Shown here piece after piece: positions 41,128 through 51,500 of a DNA stretch of 64,000 nt; the stretch's first letter is position 1, and every line of letters starts with the position of its first letter. Where the stretch lies: positions 62,001 to 126,000 of the forward strand of contig NZ_UETR01000006.1 in NCBI RefSeq assembly GCF_900491745.1. Direction: 5' to 3'. Source of the DNA: Amarolinea aalborgensis. GTDB taxonomy: Bacteria > Chloroflexota > Anaerolineae > SSC4 > Amarolineaceae. Both the position numbers and the translations under genes were made by a program. Below the pieces are notes generated by a model that did not search any database, was not told where the DNA came from, and was given only the letters and a program-made list of their open reading frames with translations.

Positions 41128-44100
41128 TCAGGTTGCACTGAGCGGCGAGAGCGTGGGCAGCGACAGCTTGGGTCGCTTCCCAAAATCAGGCAGGTTGGGC
41201 GGGTTTATGCTGAGCGTGCGCATAATTTCCTGAACGGCCCGTTCCAGTTGCGGGTCGCGTCCTTCCAGGTAATCCTGCGGCCGCATTTCCACTTCGATGT
41301 CTGGATCGGTGCCATAGTTTTCCACGCCCCAGGCCACATCCTCGAACCAGAAAGAGAACTCCGGCTGTGTTGTGACGCCGCCATCCACCAAGGAGTCACG
41401 GTAGGCCAGGCCGATGACTCCGCCCCACGTGCGTTTGCCGACCAGCAGGCCGAGCTTGAGCAGCTTGAAGGCGTGGCTGAACATGTCGCCATCTGAGCCA
41501 GCCTGCTCATTGGCAATCGCGACCATTGGCCCCATGACCGACTCAATCGGGTAAGGCACAGGCGCGCCCCAACGCGACACATCGTAGCCCAGGCGGCGGC
41601 GCGCCAGCTTCTCCAAAATCAGCTGCGAGACATGGCCGCCGCCGTTGAAACGCACATCCACAATCAGCCCAGCGCGGTCCACTTCAGCCAGGTAGCCGCG
41701 ATGAAATTCGGCATAGCCGCGGGCCTGCATGTCGGGAATGTGGACATAACCCACGCGTCCCTCCGATGCTTCATGCACGCGGCGCCGATTGGTCTCTACC
41801 CATTCACGGTAACGCGCGGGAAATTCGGAGCGGAGGGTTTTCACCGGGAACATGTTGGGCGCCTCTGCGCCCTGGCATGCAAAGGTCACAAAGACCTCAT
41901 TGCCCGCCTGGTGAACGAGCATCTCGCCCAAGGGCTTATCGCGCCCCACTTTCCGCCCATTGATCGCGATCAGCCGGTCGCCAACCTTCAGGTTGATCCC
42001 CAAACGCTGGAGGGGCGCGCTGTTTTCGTGATCCCACACATCGCCGTTGACGATATGCGTCAGCTCGTAACTGTCGGTTGCGTCATCGTAGCGAAAATCA
42101 GCGCCCAAAAAGCCTTGCGCGTAGGATGGCTGCGGCGGGTAATCGCCGCCGTATTCATAGGCATGGGACGTGCCCAACTCACCCTGCATTTCCCACATTA
42201 AGTCGGAAAACTCACTGCGCGTGGCCACGCGCTGCAAAAGGGGAAGATACCGCGCATAGACGGCGCGCCAATCCACACCAGACATGTCCTCGGTCCAGAA
42301 ATGATCGCGCTGCAAGCGCCATGCTTCACGGTACATCTGCTCCCACTCTGCCTGCGGCTCCACCGACAAGCGAATGCGATCCAGGTCCAACCAGCCGCTG
42401 CGCCGACTGGCCGCGCCGGAGTTCGCATCCGGTTTTTCGCCCGCTTTGAGCACACGCAGACGACTACCAGCCTGGTAGATCAATGTCTTGCCATCGTGTG
42501 AGATCTCGAAATCGGTGATGCCTTCAACGATGACATCCATCCGCTGCTCTTCCAGGTCATAGGCCTCCAGGCGCCCCTTGGCTGCGGGCGCGGTCGTGTA
42601 GCCGCCGTCGTTGCTCAGCTCGCCTTCGGCTGGAAAGGAGGAGAAGAGGATTTTGCCTTTGATGCCGCGCACCTGGCTGTAACGCCCCATCGGCACCGGC
42701 AGCGCAATCACGCGCTCGGCGATGCCGTCCAGGTCAATCTGCACACGCGGCGGTTCTTCCTTTTCCGGTTTGACCGCGGGAGCTGAGTCCGGGGAAGACG
42801 TTGGTGTCTCCGCAGAGGTGGAACCAGCCGGGGTCGTTTCACCATCAGCCGGCGGCGGGGGAGGCGGTTCCGGGGTCGTTGGATGCTCTGTCTTTTCGCC
42901 CGGCGCCCGTGGCAGAGGCGTAAACGGCGATGGCAGCCCAGCCTGCAGGGTGATCAGATAGGGCTTCATGCCCCAGGTGAAGTTGAGATCAAAGTGCAAG
43001 TTATCATAGACCGGGTCGAATTCCCGGTAGGAGAGAAAGTAGAGGTAGCGCCCTTCTGGGTCAAAGGCGGGACCGACATCGCGCAGGATAGGCTGCGTGG
43101 CCGGCCATGTTTCACCCGTTTCAAGCAGCGTGAGCTTGATGATGGAGGTTTGCTGTGTGTCAGAAAAACCGTATGCCAACCACCGTCCGTCCGGCGACCA
43201 GGCCACGCCCCGAATCGGGCGATGATGGCTGCGATCAACGACGCGCAGGGCGCGCTCATCCAGGTCCACCACAATCAGTTCGTTGCGATGATTGGCTAAC
43301 GCGACCAGGTTCTTGTGCGGAGAGGTTGCCAGGTATAACGGCCGCCCGATATCCAGGCCATCCAGGCGCGCTTCAGGGGCATCGGCGCTGTCGGCTTTGT
43401 AGATTTCCAGTGCATCCTCGCCCGTTGCATCGCTGACCACCACCAGGCGCTCCCCGTCTGCCAACCAGGATGCCATGCGAAAGCGCACGCCGTTGAGCTG
43501 GCCGTATTGGATGACTGCGCCCTCCCAAAGCGCCATCACGAACGGCTTGCCGCGCGTCGTGATGGCAACCGCCCAGCCGTTGGGATGGATGTTGTACTCC
43601 TGTAGATAGTCGGCCGCATCCACGAACTTACGATTGCGCTGTGCCCGTGAACTGTTGAAGACAATGGGGATGGGCTGCGTTTGATCCAGCGCCGGATCAA
43701 AGATGTACAGCTCAGACCCGGCCTGATAGACGATGCGCTGGCCATCGGTGGCCGGATAGCGCACGTAATAGTCGCCGTGGTGTGTGTGCCGCCGCACATT
43801 TTCGCCGCTTGGCAGGCAAGAGTAAAGATTGCCGATGCCTTCGTGATCAGACACGAAGTAGATGCGCTCGCCAACCCAGAGCGGCAAGGCGACATTGCCT
43901 TGCACCTGGAGCAAGCGGCGCCATTCGCCCTGGCCGGCTGGGTCAATCCACAGATCGCCAGTCAGACCGCCGCGGTAACGTTTCCAGCGCGCCAGGTCGG
44001 TGACATTACGACCGATCACCATGCCTCCAGTGGGACCATACGAGATGCTCATGGCGGGGCCGGTGGGCAGGCGCTGCGGCTCGCCTCCCTGCCGCGCGAC

Positions 44101-44457
44101 CGTGTAGAGGAAAGAGAAACGCGCAAAAGGCTGACCGGCGTCGCTGGCGAAAATGACTGCCTCGCCGTCGGGAGTCCAACCGACGACTCGCGTTTCTGCG
44201 CCTAGAAAAGTCAGGCGTCGCGCGGGGCCGCCCGCGGCCGGCATCACGTAGACTTCGGGGTGCCCTTCGTCACGACCGGTAAAAGCAACCCATTCGCCGG
44301 TCGGCGATAGCGCGGGCATGGCTATCTGACCTGGGTTGGAGGTCAGGCGTCGCGCGGCGCCCCCAGCCGCGGGCGTCATCCAGAGGTCATCCTCGCAGAC
44401 AAAAACCACTGTATCGCGATGCAGAGTAGGAAAGCGATAGTATCCGGCGTTGGTCAT
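41128..44457 (-). CDS. tricorn-type protease
   Basis: A 1109-residue protein with the tricorn layout. An N-terminal beta-propeller (TPAAGGAARRLTSNPGQIAMPALSPTGEWVAF) and a second propeller reach about residue 540. A Pro/Glu/Thr-rich linker follows (~545-620, EPPPPPPADGETTPA), then the helical C1 domain (GELGTSHAYEYGGDYPP with the catalytic His), a PDZ domain (LKVGDRLIAINGRKVG) and the C2 serine protease core (LIVDVRFNGGGHVSQLI, then NEQAGSDGDMFSHAF with the nucleophilic Ser). Tricorn trims peptides released by the proteasome. The linker insertion is unlike archaeal tricorn. It is divergent from the sugar dehydrogenase. Confidence 0.9.
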   Translation of the reverse strand: MTNAGYYRFPTLHRDTVVFVCEDDLWMTPAAGGAARRLTSNPGQIAMPALSPTGEWVAFTGRDEGHPEVYVMPAAGGPARRLTFLGAETRVVGWTPDGEAVIFASDAGQPFARFSFLYTVARQGGEPQRLPTGPAMSISYGPTGGMVIGRNVTDLARWKRYRGGLTGDLWIDPAGQGEWRRLLQVQGNVALPLWVGERIYFVSDHEGIGNLYSCLPSGENVRRHTHHGDYYVRYPATDGQRIVYQAGSELYIFDPALDQTQPIPIVFNSSRAQRNRKFVDAADYLQEYNIHPNGWAVAITTRGKPFVMALWEGAVIQYGQLNGVRFRMASWLADGERLVVVSDATGEDALEIYKADSADAPEARLDGLDIGRPLYLATSPHKNLVALANHRNELIVVDLDERALRVVDRSHHRPIRGVAWSPDGRWLAYGFSDTQQTSIIKLTLLETGETWPATQPILRDVGPAFDPEGRYLYFLSYREFDPVYDNLHFDLNFTWGMKPYLITLQAGLPSPFTPLPRAPGEKTEHPTTPEPPPPPPADGETTPAGSTSAETPTSSPDSAPAVKPEKEEPPRVQIDLDGIAERVIALPVPMGRYSQVRGIKGKILFSSFPAEGELSNDGGYTTAPAAKGRLEAYDLEEQRMDVIVEGITDFEISHDGKTLIYQAGSRLRVLKAGEKPDANSGAASRRSGWLDLDRIRLSVEPQAEWEQMYREAWRLQRDHFWTEDMSGVDWRAVYARYLPLLQRVATRSEFSDLMWEMQGELGTSHAYEYGGDYPPQPSYAQGFLGADFRYDDATDSYELTHIVNGDVWDHENSAPLQRLGINLKVGDRLIAINGRKVGRDKPLGEMLVHQAGNEVFVTFACQGAEAPNMFPVKTLRSEFPARYREWVETNRRRVHEASEGRVGYVHIPDMQARGYAEFHRGYLAEVDRAGLIVDVRFNGGGHVSQLILEKLARRRLGYDVSRWGAPVPYPIESVMGPMVAIANEQAGSDGDMFSHAFKLLKLGLLVGKRTWGGVIGLAYRDSLVDGGVTTQPEFSFWFEDVAWGVENYGTDPDIEVEMRPQDYLEGRDPQLERAVQEIMRTLSINPPNLPDFGKRPKLSLPTLSPLSAT

Positions 44458-44516
44458 AGCTTACCTTTCAAAGGTGAAGAATCACAGCAGCAATCAGAGA
44501 ATTGGACGAAGGCTAT

Positions 44517-44535
44517 CATACCATGCTTTGGTATG
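44517..44535. promoter_or_regulatory. inverted repeat upstream of the tricorn gene
   Basis: CATACC (44517-44522) and GGTATG (44530-44535) form an inverted repeat overlapping a possible minus-strand -10 (TATGAT), about 60 bases before the tricorn start. It could be an operator; unsupported otherwise. Confidence 0.3.
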
Positions 44536-44653
44536 GCGCAAAAAACGACGCGCGCTGGTAATTTCGCTATCGCGCTGCGTCATGTTACAATGTTCGTGCT
44601 CCGTGGCACATACCTTCCTGATGCCAGGGGCGCCCTGATTTTGTGAGGCGAGA

Positions 44654-46018
44654 ATGGCGCGTATGTGGCGAGCGGTGTGGTTGGCGGGATTGCTCCTGGG
44701 TGCATCTTCTTGGATGACGGCGCCGATCTACGCTGAGCCTCTGCCGCCGAATGTCATCATTGAAACCTACGGCACATGGGCCGCCGGCTATCCCACGGCG
44801 ATGGCCTGGGCGCCTGACGGACGACTGTTCGTCAACGCCAAGGAAGGCCAGGTGTACCAGGTGCCCGTGGGGGGCGGCGCAGCGACTGTCTGGCTCGATC
44901 TCTCCGCGGTCGTGGTCTCATCCGTCGAGCATGGCCTCATCGGCGTTGCGTTCGATCCGTTCTTTGCCACGCAGCCGTTTGTCTACCTTTACTACACCGT
45001 CGAGACCAACAGCGTCATTAGCAATCGCCTCGTGCGCTATACCGAAGTCAACGGCGCGGCGCAGGATCCCCTCGTCCTGCTCGACGTTCCGCGCACTGGG
45101 CTCGATGTCAATTGCGCCTGGCATCACGGCGGCAATCTACACTTCGGGCCAGACGGCTTCTTGTACGTCACCATCGGCGACTACGGTTGCGATGGTGGAA
45201 ACAGCCAGAACCTGGCAACTCCCAAAGGCAAAATGCTGCGTTTGGACGTGCGTCCACCCTTCCTCGCTGAACCCAATGCCGCCCGCGCGGCCAACAATCC
45301 GCTCTGTTATGTCGCGCAACCTGGCCACGTGGTTGATCCGCGGGTGTGGGCGTGCGGTTTGCGCAACAGTTGGGATTTTACCATTGACAGCGTGACCAAT
45401 TTCATGTTTGCCACTGAAAACGGTCCTGGCTGCAACGACGAGATCAACTGGATGTTAGGCGGGCGCAATTACGGCTGGCCGCGCAGCGCCACCAGCTACT
45501 ACGACTGTGTGGCCCTTCCCCGGCCTTACGAAGAGCCGATCTACGTCTTTCCCGCGCCGATTGGGATGGTTGGCATTACGCTTTTCAACAGCACGACCAT
45601 TCCCGCCTGGCGTCACCATCTTGTGTGGTGCGGCAACCGCGATTACACGATGTATCATGCGCCGTTCGTCGCCGCCAGCTTCGATTCACTCACGCCAGGC
45701 AGCGCCGTGCCTGTAGACGGTGTGACCTGCCCTACCGACCTTGAGATCGGCCCAGATGGTCGCCTCTATTACCTTGAATTTGGCTCCGTCAGCGTCCTGA
45801 CCAACCAGGGGTGCCTCTTGCCCTGGGACTTTGACCAAAACCAGGTCGTGGACGTGCTGGATGTGCAGCAGGCGGCCGATCAGTGGGGCAACACCTGGCC
45901 GGAGGACGGTTACCTCGTGAGCATGGACAACAATTTCGACGGCGCTAACGACGTGCTGGATGTGCAAGAGACCGCAGACCACTGGGGCGATACGTGCCCT
46001 AGCCGCGCGGGCGATTAG
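44654..46018 (+). CDS. secreted PQQ-dependent glucose/sorbosone dehydrogenase-like protein with dockerin-like tail
   Basis: A 454-residue protein. A signal peptide (VWLAGLLLGASSWMTAPIYA) is followed by the six-bladed beta-propeller of GSDH-type sugar dehydrogenases: YPTAMAWAPDGRLFVNAKEGQVYQV, EHGLIGVAFDPFF, CAWHHGGNLHFGPDGFLYVTIGDYG, NNP...VWACGLRNSWDFTID, ENGPGCNDEINWM. The last ~70 residues hold two Ca-binding dockerin type I-like repeats (WDFDQNQVVDVLDVQQAADQWG and DNNFDGANDVLDVQETADHWG). Such propellers oxidise sugars with PQQ or act as lectin-like proteins; the dockerin tail suggests docking to a cohesin on the surface. No cohesin gene is in the window. Confidence 0.85.
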   Translation: MARMWRAVWLAGLLLGASSWMTAPIYAEPLPPNVIIETYGTWAAGYPTAMAWAPDGRLFVNAKEGQVYQVPVGGGAATVWLDLSAVVVSSVEHGLIGVAFDPFFATQPFVYLYYTVETNSVISNRLVRYTEVNGAAQDPLVLLDVPRTGLDVNCAWHHGGNLHFGPDGFLYVTIGDYGCDGGNSQNLATPKGKMLRLDVRPPFLAEPNAARAANNPLCYVAQPGHVVDPRVWACGLRNSWDFTIDSVTNFMFATENGPGCNDEINWMLGGRNYGWPRSATSYYDCVALPRPYEEPIYVFPAPIGMVGITLFNSTTIPAWRHHLVWCGNRDYTMYHAPFVAASFDSLTPGSAVPVDGVTCPTDLEIGPDGRLYYLEFGSVSVLTNQGCLLPWDFDQNQVVDVLDVQQAADQWGNTWPEDGYLVSMDNNFDGANDVLDVQETADHWGDTCPSRAGD

Positions 46019-46222
46019 TGAGCCGGGCCGCGACGCCTGCCCATCAAACCGCGCACGCGGTTGTATCATAACCGCGGTTCGGCTGCGCCTCGCCTCCCAT
46101 GCTGGCATTGTACCAGCGATTCCCGAAAAAGCCGTTCGCCCGCGCGATAATGCGTCCGGCGTTTGGCTTGGAAGCCTCGACATGGTTCGCGACCTCTAAT
46201 TCATGCCGCGCCGCAGGTGTTC

Positions 46223-47368
46223 ATGACCGCTTCTGCTTCTTCACCCACGGTTGTTTCCGTAGAACCGGCGCTTGGAACCGCCAGCGCTGTTGAAACCGCC
46301 GCCTGGGTTTTGCGCAACGAACTGCAGGATCAATTTACCATCTGGCAGATGACCTACCCGGTCAGCCCTGAGCAGCCGATTCGCTTTGGCGGCCGTTTGC
46401 TCAGCGCCGCCGAACAGGCCTTTCCGATCATCAAGGAGCGCTTTCAGCGTCACGGCTACACCCTGGTCTTGCGCCGCGCCGGTGATGAGGATATTGTGTT
46501 GGCGATGCCCGGCGTCGTCCAAGCCAAGCCTTCGCGGGCGTGGATCAACGGCGTGCTTTTTCTGCTGACGCTGCTGACCACGCTCTTCATCGGCGCCAGC
46601 AGTGAAGTCAACGGTTTGCCGCGCTCCCTGGCCGATTGGCTGCGCGGGGTTCCCTTTTCTTTCACCCTACTCGCGATCTTGGGCACACATGAGTTGGGGC
46701 ACTATTTCATGGCGCGCTGGCACAAGGTGGATGTGACCCTGCCCTATTTCATTCCAGTGCCGTTTGGCCTGGGCACGTTCGGCGCGTTCATCAAGATGAA
46801 ATCGCCCGTGGAGAATCGGCGCGCATTGTTCGACGTCGCCGTGGCTGGACCGCTGGCCGGCCTGGTGGTGGCGTTGCCGCTGCTGGTCATTGGCCTGCTC
46901 GCCTCGCCGGTCAAACCGATCATCAGCGGCGGCGTGGGCGTGCAAGAGGGCAATTCGCTGCTGTACGCGCTGCTCAAGCTGCTGATCTACGGCCAGTGGC
47001 TGCCTGGCAGCGGCGTGGATGTCAACCTGAGCTCGATGGCCTTTGCGGCCTGGTTTGGCCTGCTCGTGACCGCCTTCAACCTGCTGCCGGTCGGTCAACT
47101 GGACGGTGGGCACATCCTGTACGCCCTGGGCATCACTTCGCGCTGGGTCGGTTATGGCGTGTTGGGTGTGCTGCTGGTGCTGGGCGCGGTGGCCTGGAGC
47201 GGTTGGTACGTGTGGGCGGCATTGATCTTCTTTGTCACCGGGCTGGAACATCCCGCGCCGCTGAACGAGATCACCAGGCTCGATCCCGCGCGGCGCGTGC
47301 TGGCCGGAGTCGCCATTCTCATCTTCATCCTGATTTTTACGCCGATTCCACTGGCGCCCATTCCCTAA
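46223..47368 (+). CDS. site-2 protease-like M50 membrane metalloprotease
   Basis: A 381-residue protein from ATG 46223 (an upstream in-frame ATG at 46163 is less convincing). A ~100-residue N-terminal cytosolic domain precedes membrane helices. LLAILGTHELGHYFMARWHKVDVTLPYFIPVP carries the HExxH zinc motif, and FNLLPVGQLDGGHILYAL carries the third ligand Asp in the LDG motif. AVAGPLAGLVVALPLLV and others make about eight membrane segments. The layout matches the cyanobacterial/plant EGY-type S2P with an N-terminal extension. It likely performs intramembrane cleavage of a signalling factor; none is encoded nearby. Confidence 0.9.
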   Translation: MTASASSPTVVSVEPALGTASAVETAAWVLRNELQDQFTIWQMTYPVSPEQPIRFGGRLLSAAEQAFPIIKERFQRHGYTLVLRRAGDEDIVLAMPGVVQAKPSRAWINGVLFLLTLLTTLFIGASSEVNGLPRSLADWLRGVPFSFTLLAILGTHELGHYFMARWHKVDVTLPYFIPVPFGLGTFGAFIKMKSPVENRRALFDVAVAGPLAGLVVALPLLVIGLLASPVKPIISGGVGVQEGNSLLYALLKLLIYGQWLPGSGVDVNLSSMAFAAWFGLLVTAFNLLPVGQLDGGHILYALGITSRWVGYGVLGVLLVLGAVAWSGWYVWAALIFFVTGLEHPAPLNEITRLDPARRVLAGVAILIFILIFTPIPLAPIP

Positions 47369-47397
47369 GGCCGTGGAAGAAGAACGCCGCGCCAACT

Positions 47398-48153
47398 TTA
47401 CATGAGCGTGAGCTTGTCTTGCACCAGGCTGACCAGGAACTTGCGCTCGCCCGCGGTGACGAAGGAAATGGTAATCGCCATGTCATCGCCGTCGAGCTGT
47501 GTGGCGACCACCGTGCCGCGGCCGAAACGTTCGTGCTTGACCTCCGCGCCGGGCTTGTAGACCGTGGCGATGATGCGACCTGATTTGAACGATGCGCCGC
47601 CCGGCGTGTGGGCTGGCTTGGCCTCGGCCTGCGCGGCGGCAATCGCGGCCATTTCGCGGTCGCGCCAGGCATCGGCGTACAGCGCAACATCCTCCGCACG
47701 GCGCACCTGCATCCGCACACGTTCCAGGGTCTGGCGGGCCTGCGCCAGGTCAGGCATCAAGCGTCCTTTGTCTACACGGCCGCTGTCGCCCTGCGCCACC
47801 ACACGCGAGGCCGTCGCCAGCGCGCGGCTCAGTTCGTTGAAAACAGCGCGCGGTTCGCCGGCGCCCAAATCCACGTTGATGAGGCGGACGCCGTGTTGGC
47901 GGCACAATTCTTCGCGCAGCTCATCACGCTGCGCCTCTTCGATCTCTTCCTGGTCGCTCTTGCGCACCTTGCGTTGGCCTTGCAGGCCTTGCAGGCGCAC
48001 CGCCACCCCAACGTCGGGGTAATACAGGTCGAGCTTGAGGAGTCGTTTGGTGTTTGGATTACGTAACCAGGGCGGTGTGACGTTTTCTTCCACCGCGAAA
48101 TCGCCCAGGATGCGGGTGAAAATCTCGCGCCAGCCCATCGCATATTGCCACAT
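47398..48153 (-). CDS. endonuclease-fold protein with C-terminal UvrD/PcrA-type Tudor-like domain
   Basis: A 251-residue protein. Residues ~30-95 (RLLKLDLYYPDVGVAVRLQG...RDELREELCRQHGVRLINVD) look like a PD-(D/E)XK nuclease core of the Vsr/DUF559 style: D in LDLYYPD, a following strand, and a terminal strand after the CRQHG turn; the usual E-x-K lysine is not obvious (VRLQG). A helical middle follows, then residues ~205-251 (AEVKHERFGRGTVVATQLDGDDMAITISF) match the Tudor-like C-terminus of UvrD/PcrA helicases, which binds RNA polymerase. It may be a repair or transcription-coupled factor. Convergent with the S2P gene. Confidence 0.65.
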   Translation of the reverse strand: MWQYAMGWREIFTRILGDFAVEENVTPPWLRNPNTKRLLKLDLYYPDVGVAVRLQGLQGQRKVRKSDQEEIEEAQRDELREELCRQHGVRLINVDLGAGEPRAVFNELSRALATASRVVAQGDSGRVDKGRLMPDLAQARQTLERVRMQVRRAEDVALYADAWRDREMAAIAAAQAEAKPAHTPGGASFKSGRIIATVYKPGAEVKHERFGRGTVVATQLDGDDMAITISFVTAGERKFLVSLVQDKLTLM

Positions 48154-48549
48154 GATCTACCTCGTCTTGCATAGTGGATGGCGGCCAGATTGTAGGTCAA
48201 GAGCGTGTTTCGTGCAAACACCATCGGCGCGATCTTTTCCGTGCAAGCTAAGCCCACCCATGGACGTCACGTCAGCTACAAAACGCAGCGCGGTAATTCC
48301 ACGACGTAACATCCAGTGCATGCGTATTTGGAGGTTTTCAGTCCGTGTAATCATGTTGATTTCCGATTGACAATGCCACAAGACTGTGCTATGCTCTTGC
48401 CAGGTCTAAGCTCGTCTCCCGGCTTCCGAAGTCTGCTAACTTCGGAAGCGTATGGCGCAGGTCCCTCCCGCCTGAGACATCCTTTGGCAGTCAGGAAATC
48501 TCCCTGACCCCGCCCCGTTTCGTTCGCTGCATGAAAGGAGTCTGTTGTC
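48154..48549. other. leader/intergenic region upstream of the RHS gene
   Basis: No gene seen. It contains a perfect hairpin CTTCCGAAGT-ctgcta-ACTTCGGAAG (48423-48448) and a second one, GTCAGG...CCTGAC near 48489-48507. It ends with the AAAGGAG ribosome-binding site at about 48533-48539. The structured leader could be a cis-acting RNA, but it does not match a riboswitch class I know. Confidence 0.45.
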
Positions 48550-51500
48550 ATGACCCGTTGGCCTTCCTCATCGTTCCATCGCTCTTCAGGGCGCCTTCCT
48601 GTCCCGCGGCTGGCGGCGCGTCCGCGGCTGGTCGTCCATCTGCTGGTTGTCTGCAGCCTGCTGACCTCAGCGGCGACTGCGGCTACCCCCACCCGCAAAT
48701 AAATACCACTACTAATAGGTTGTCCCCTGCCCACGGCTCAAATCCCATCGCAGCCCCGCTGGCAGCCACGCCAACGGTTGGAGCGCCGCCTTGCCTGGGG
48801 TCAGACTGCACGCCAACGCCAACCGCCACGCCAACAGCGACGGCCACACGCGCGGCGCCGCCCTGCCTGGGATCGGACTGCACGCCGACGCCGACGGCTA
48901 CAGCAACGGATGTATCGCCCACAAGCACCGCAACCTGGGCGCAGACGCCGACGCCCACCGTCACGCCGCCCCCTGGGGGTGTGGATGAGGTGTGGGTGAT
49001 GCCAGACCAGGAGAGCCGCTTGCACAGCCGCGATGGACGGGTTGTCCTCGCCATTCCGGCCGGTGCGGTCAGCGCGCCGACCCTGGTACGCTATGTATCA
49101 CATGCTGCGGTCCCCGATCAGCCGACAAATCTCAGTTTCCAGTTTGAACTGATTGCCACAGAACTATCTGGTGTTGAGATCACACAATTTCTCACGCCGC
49201 TGACGCTGAACTATCGCGACCCGACGGCAGGCGATGAAGGGACGCCCTGGCCGCCGGGGGCTGCGCTGTTCTACCAGGACACGGCCGACGGGCGCTGGGT
49301 CGTCTTGCCAACAAGCGTGGATCAGGAGCAGAGAGAACTGACCACCACCCTGACGCACTTCACGCTGTTTGCGGCAGGTAACAGCATTGTGCCGGAACCG
49401 GCGCCGGGAATCAAGGGGATGCAGTCGCAGTTGTACAACGGCGCCTGGACCGTCAGCTACCCGATCGAGGCGCCGCCGGGGCCGGGTGGGCTTGCGCCTG
49501 GGCTGAGCCTGGAGTATAGCAGTCGCAGCCTGGCGGGCGGCGGACATCATCAGTTGGCCGGCTGGGGCTGGGACTTGGGCGGGTTGAGCTACGTCCTGCG
49601 CGACCTGAGCACAGGCAAGTACAGCCTGACCCTCGACGGCATGACGCATGAACTGGAAGAACACGGCGGGTACTTCTACAGCGTGCAAGACCCCTTCCTC
49701 AAGATCCGCCGGCCGACCGCTTCCAATCCGGACTATCCCGTCATGGAGTATTTCGACCCCAGTACACCAGCCAACCCCTTCAAGACGATTGACTTGCCCC
49801 AAACGCCCGGCCAGTACAACCGGGACAACCAGGTGTGGGAGGTGACGACCGAGGGGGGCGTCACGTATCACTTCGAGCCGATGCTGTACGTGCGCGACTG
49901 CAGCGGCGGGGATTGGACGCCCTCGACGGAACAGCGCGTGGTGCACCGTTTCACGAAGTGGATGTTGACCGAAGTGCGCGATACGACGCCGGCCACAGCC
50001 AATCGTGTGACTTTCAGCTATGACTACGAAGGCACGCTGCTGGCAGTCAATGTGCCAGTGTGTCCCAATGATTACACCAGCGATGCGCGCATCCAGGTGC
50101 GCGCGGCGCGGGTGAAGGAGATCAGCTATGGGCCAGGCGGCATCTTCAAGGTGCAGCTTGCCTACCTGAACCGAGAGGATCGGGCTGAGCACTTCGACGA
50201 GACCGGGTACCAGGTCTTCTGGACACGGAAATACCTGCAACAGGTCGAAGTGCGCGCCAACAATACGCTGCTGCACAAGGTGGGGCTGGGCATGACCGCG
50301 TTCACGAACCCGGCCGCGCCGTCGCAGAGCCGGCTCTATCTGAGCACGATCACGCGCTATGGCGCAGACAACAGCACCTTGCCGCCAACGACCTACACCT
50401 ATGGCAGCGGCACGACGGATGGATTCATGGCGGCGGTAGATAACGGCTACCATGGGCGCGTGGAGATTGCCTATATCAGCTCGAACGGCGGAATGGTAGT
50501 GCAGCAGGAGCGGCGGCGCGGAGGCGGGAGCGATCCTGACATCGTGACGCAATACTGGTACACGACGACCTGGGACAGCGAGGCGGGGGGCTTTGCCGAA
50601 GCGGAAATGACGCTGGTAGGGAGCGGCGCCTTGATCGGCAGCGGCCAGCCGGACACGCGTATACGGCAGTGGTTCCACACCACGACCAACCTGCGGCGTT
50701 GGAAGGGTAAGTTGTACAAGGCAGAAACCCGGGCAGGCTCGGGCGTCACGAACAACTTGCTGGCGCGTACACTGCAGACCTGGAACGAGACCAACGTGGG
50801 CACACCGGGTGGGATGACCTTCGTTTATCTGCAAGACAAGACCGAATACGTCGTGGACCCCAACGGCACGGACCCGCCGACACGTTACACCAAGACCGTG
50901 TATGTCTATGATCCTGCGTATGGCAACCTGCGACTGAGCAGGCTGTACAGCGAAGCGGCGCCCACGACACCGTATCGCACCAACGAGCGGGTCTATTTCC
51001 CACGCAACGACGCCACGGCTTACATCGTCAACCAGGTAGCGGAGGAGAAGCTGTGGGAGGGAAGCGAGGCCGGGATATGTCGGGGTCAGAGCCGTTACGT
51101 CTACGACAACAACAGCGGCTATGCGGCGTATAACCAGGCGCCGACCAATGGACAATTGAAGGAGGTGTGGGAGGCGGGGCAAGGGGGAACGGCATGTAAT
51201 ACCAACTGGGTGCGATCGGCAGCCTACGACTACGATGCGTGGGGCAACCGCACGAAAGAAACCGCCGCCAACGGTCGCACCGTGACAACCGTCTTCGATA
51301 GCACGTTTCATGCCTATGCGATGAGCGTGAGCATACAGCCGGACAGCCAGTTGGGCGGCGCGACGCTGACGACGACTTACACACGTTACGGCATCAATGC
51401 GGCAGCGGGGGGCAACGGGTTGGTGGGGCAGGTGCAAAGCGAAACCGATGCCAACCTGGCGGTCACGCGCTACACCTACGATACATTTGGCCGGCTGACA

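Noticed and set aside
45830..46010. evidence for a cellulosome from the dockerin-like repeats
   Set aside because: A single dockerin-like tail without cohesin or glycoside hydrolase genes does not support a cellulosome.
48460..48510. TPP-riboswitch-like CCTGAGA text before the RHS gene
   Set aside because: Other conserved TPP boxes are missing and the downstream gene is unrelated to thiamine.
48780..48960. repeats that might suggest a CRISPR array
   Set aside because: They are in-frame codon repeats for a Pro/Thr stalk (PPCLGSDCTPTPTAT), without spacers of uniform length.
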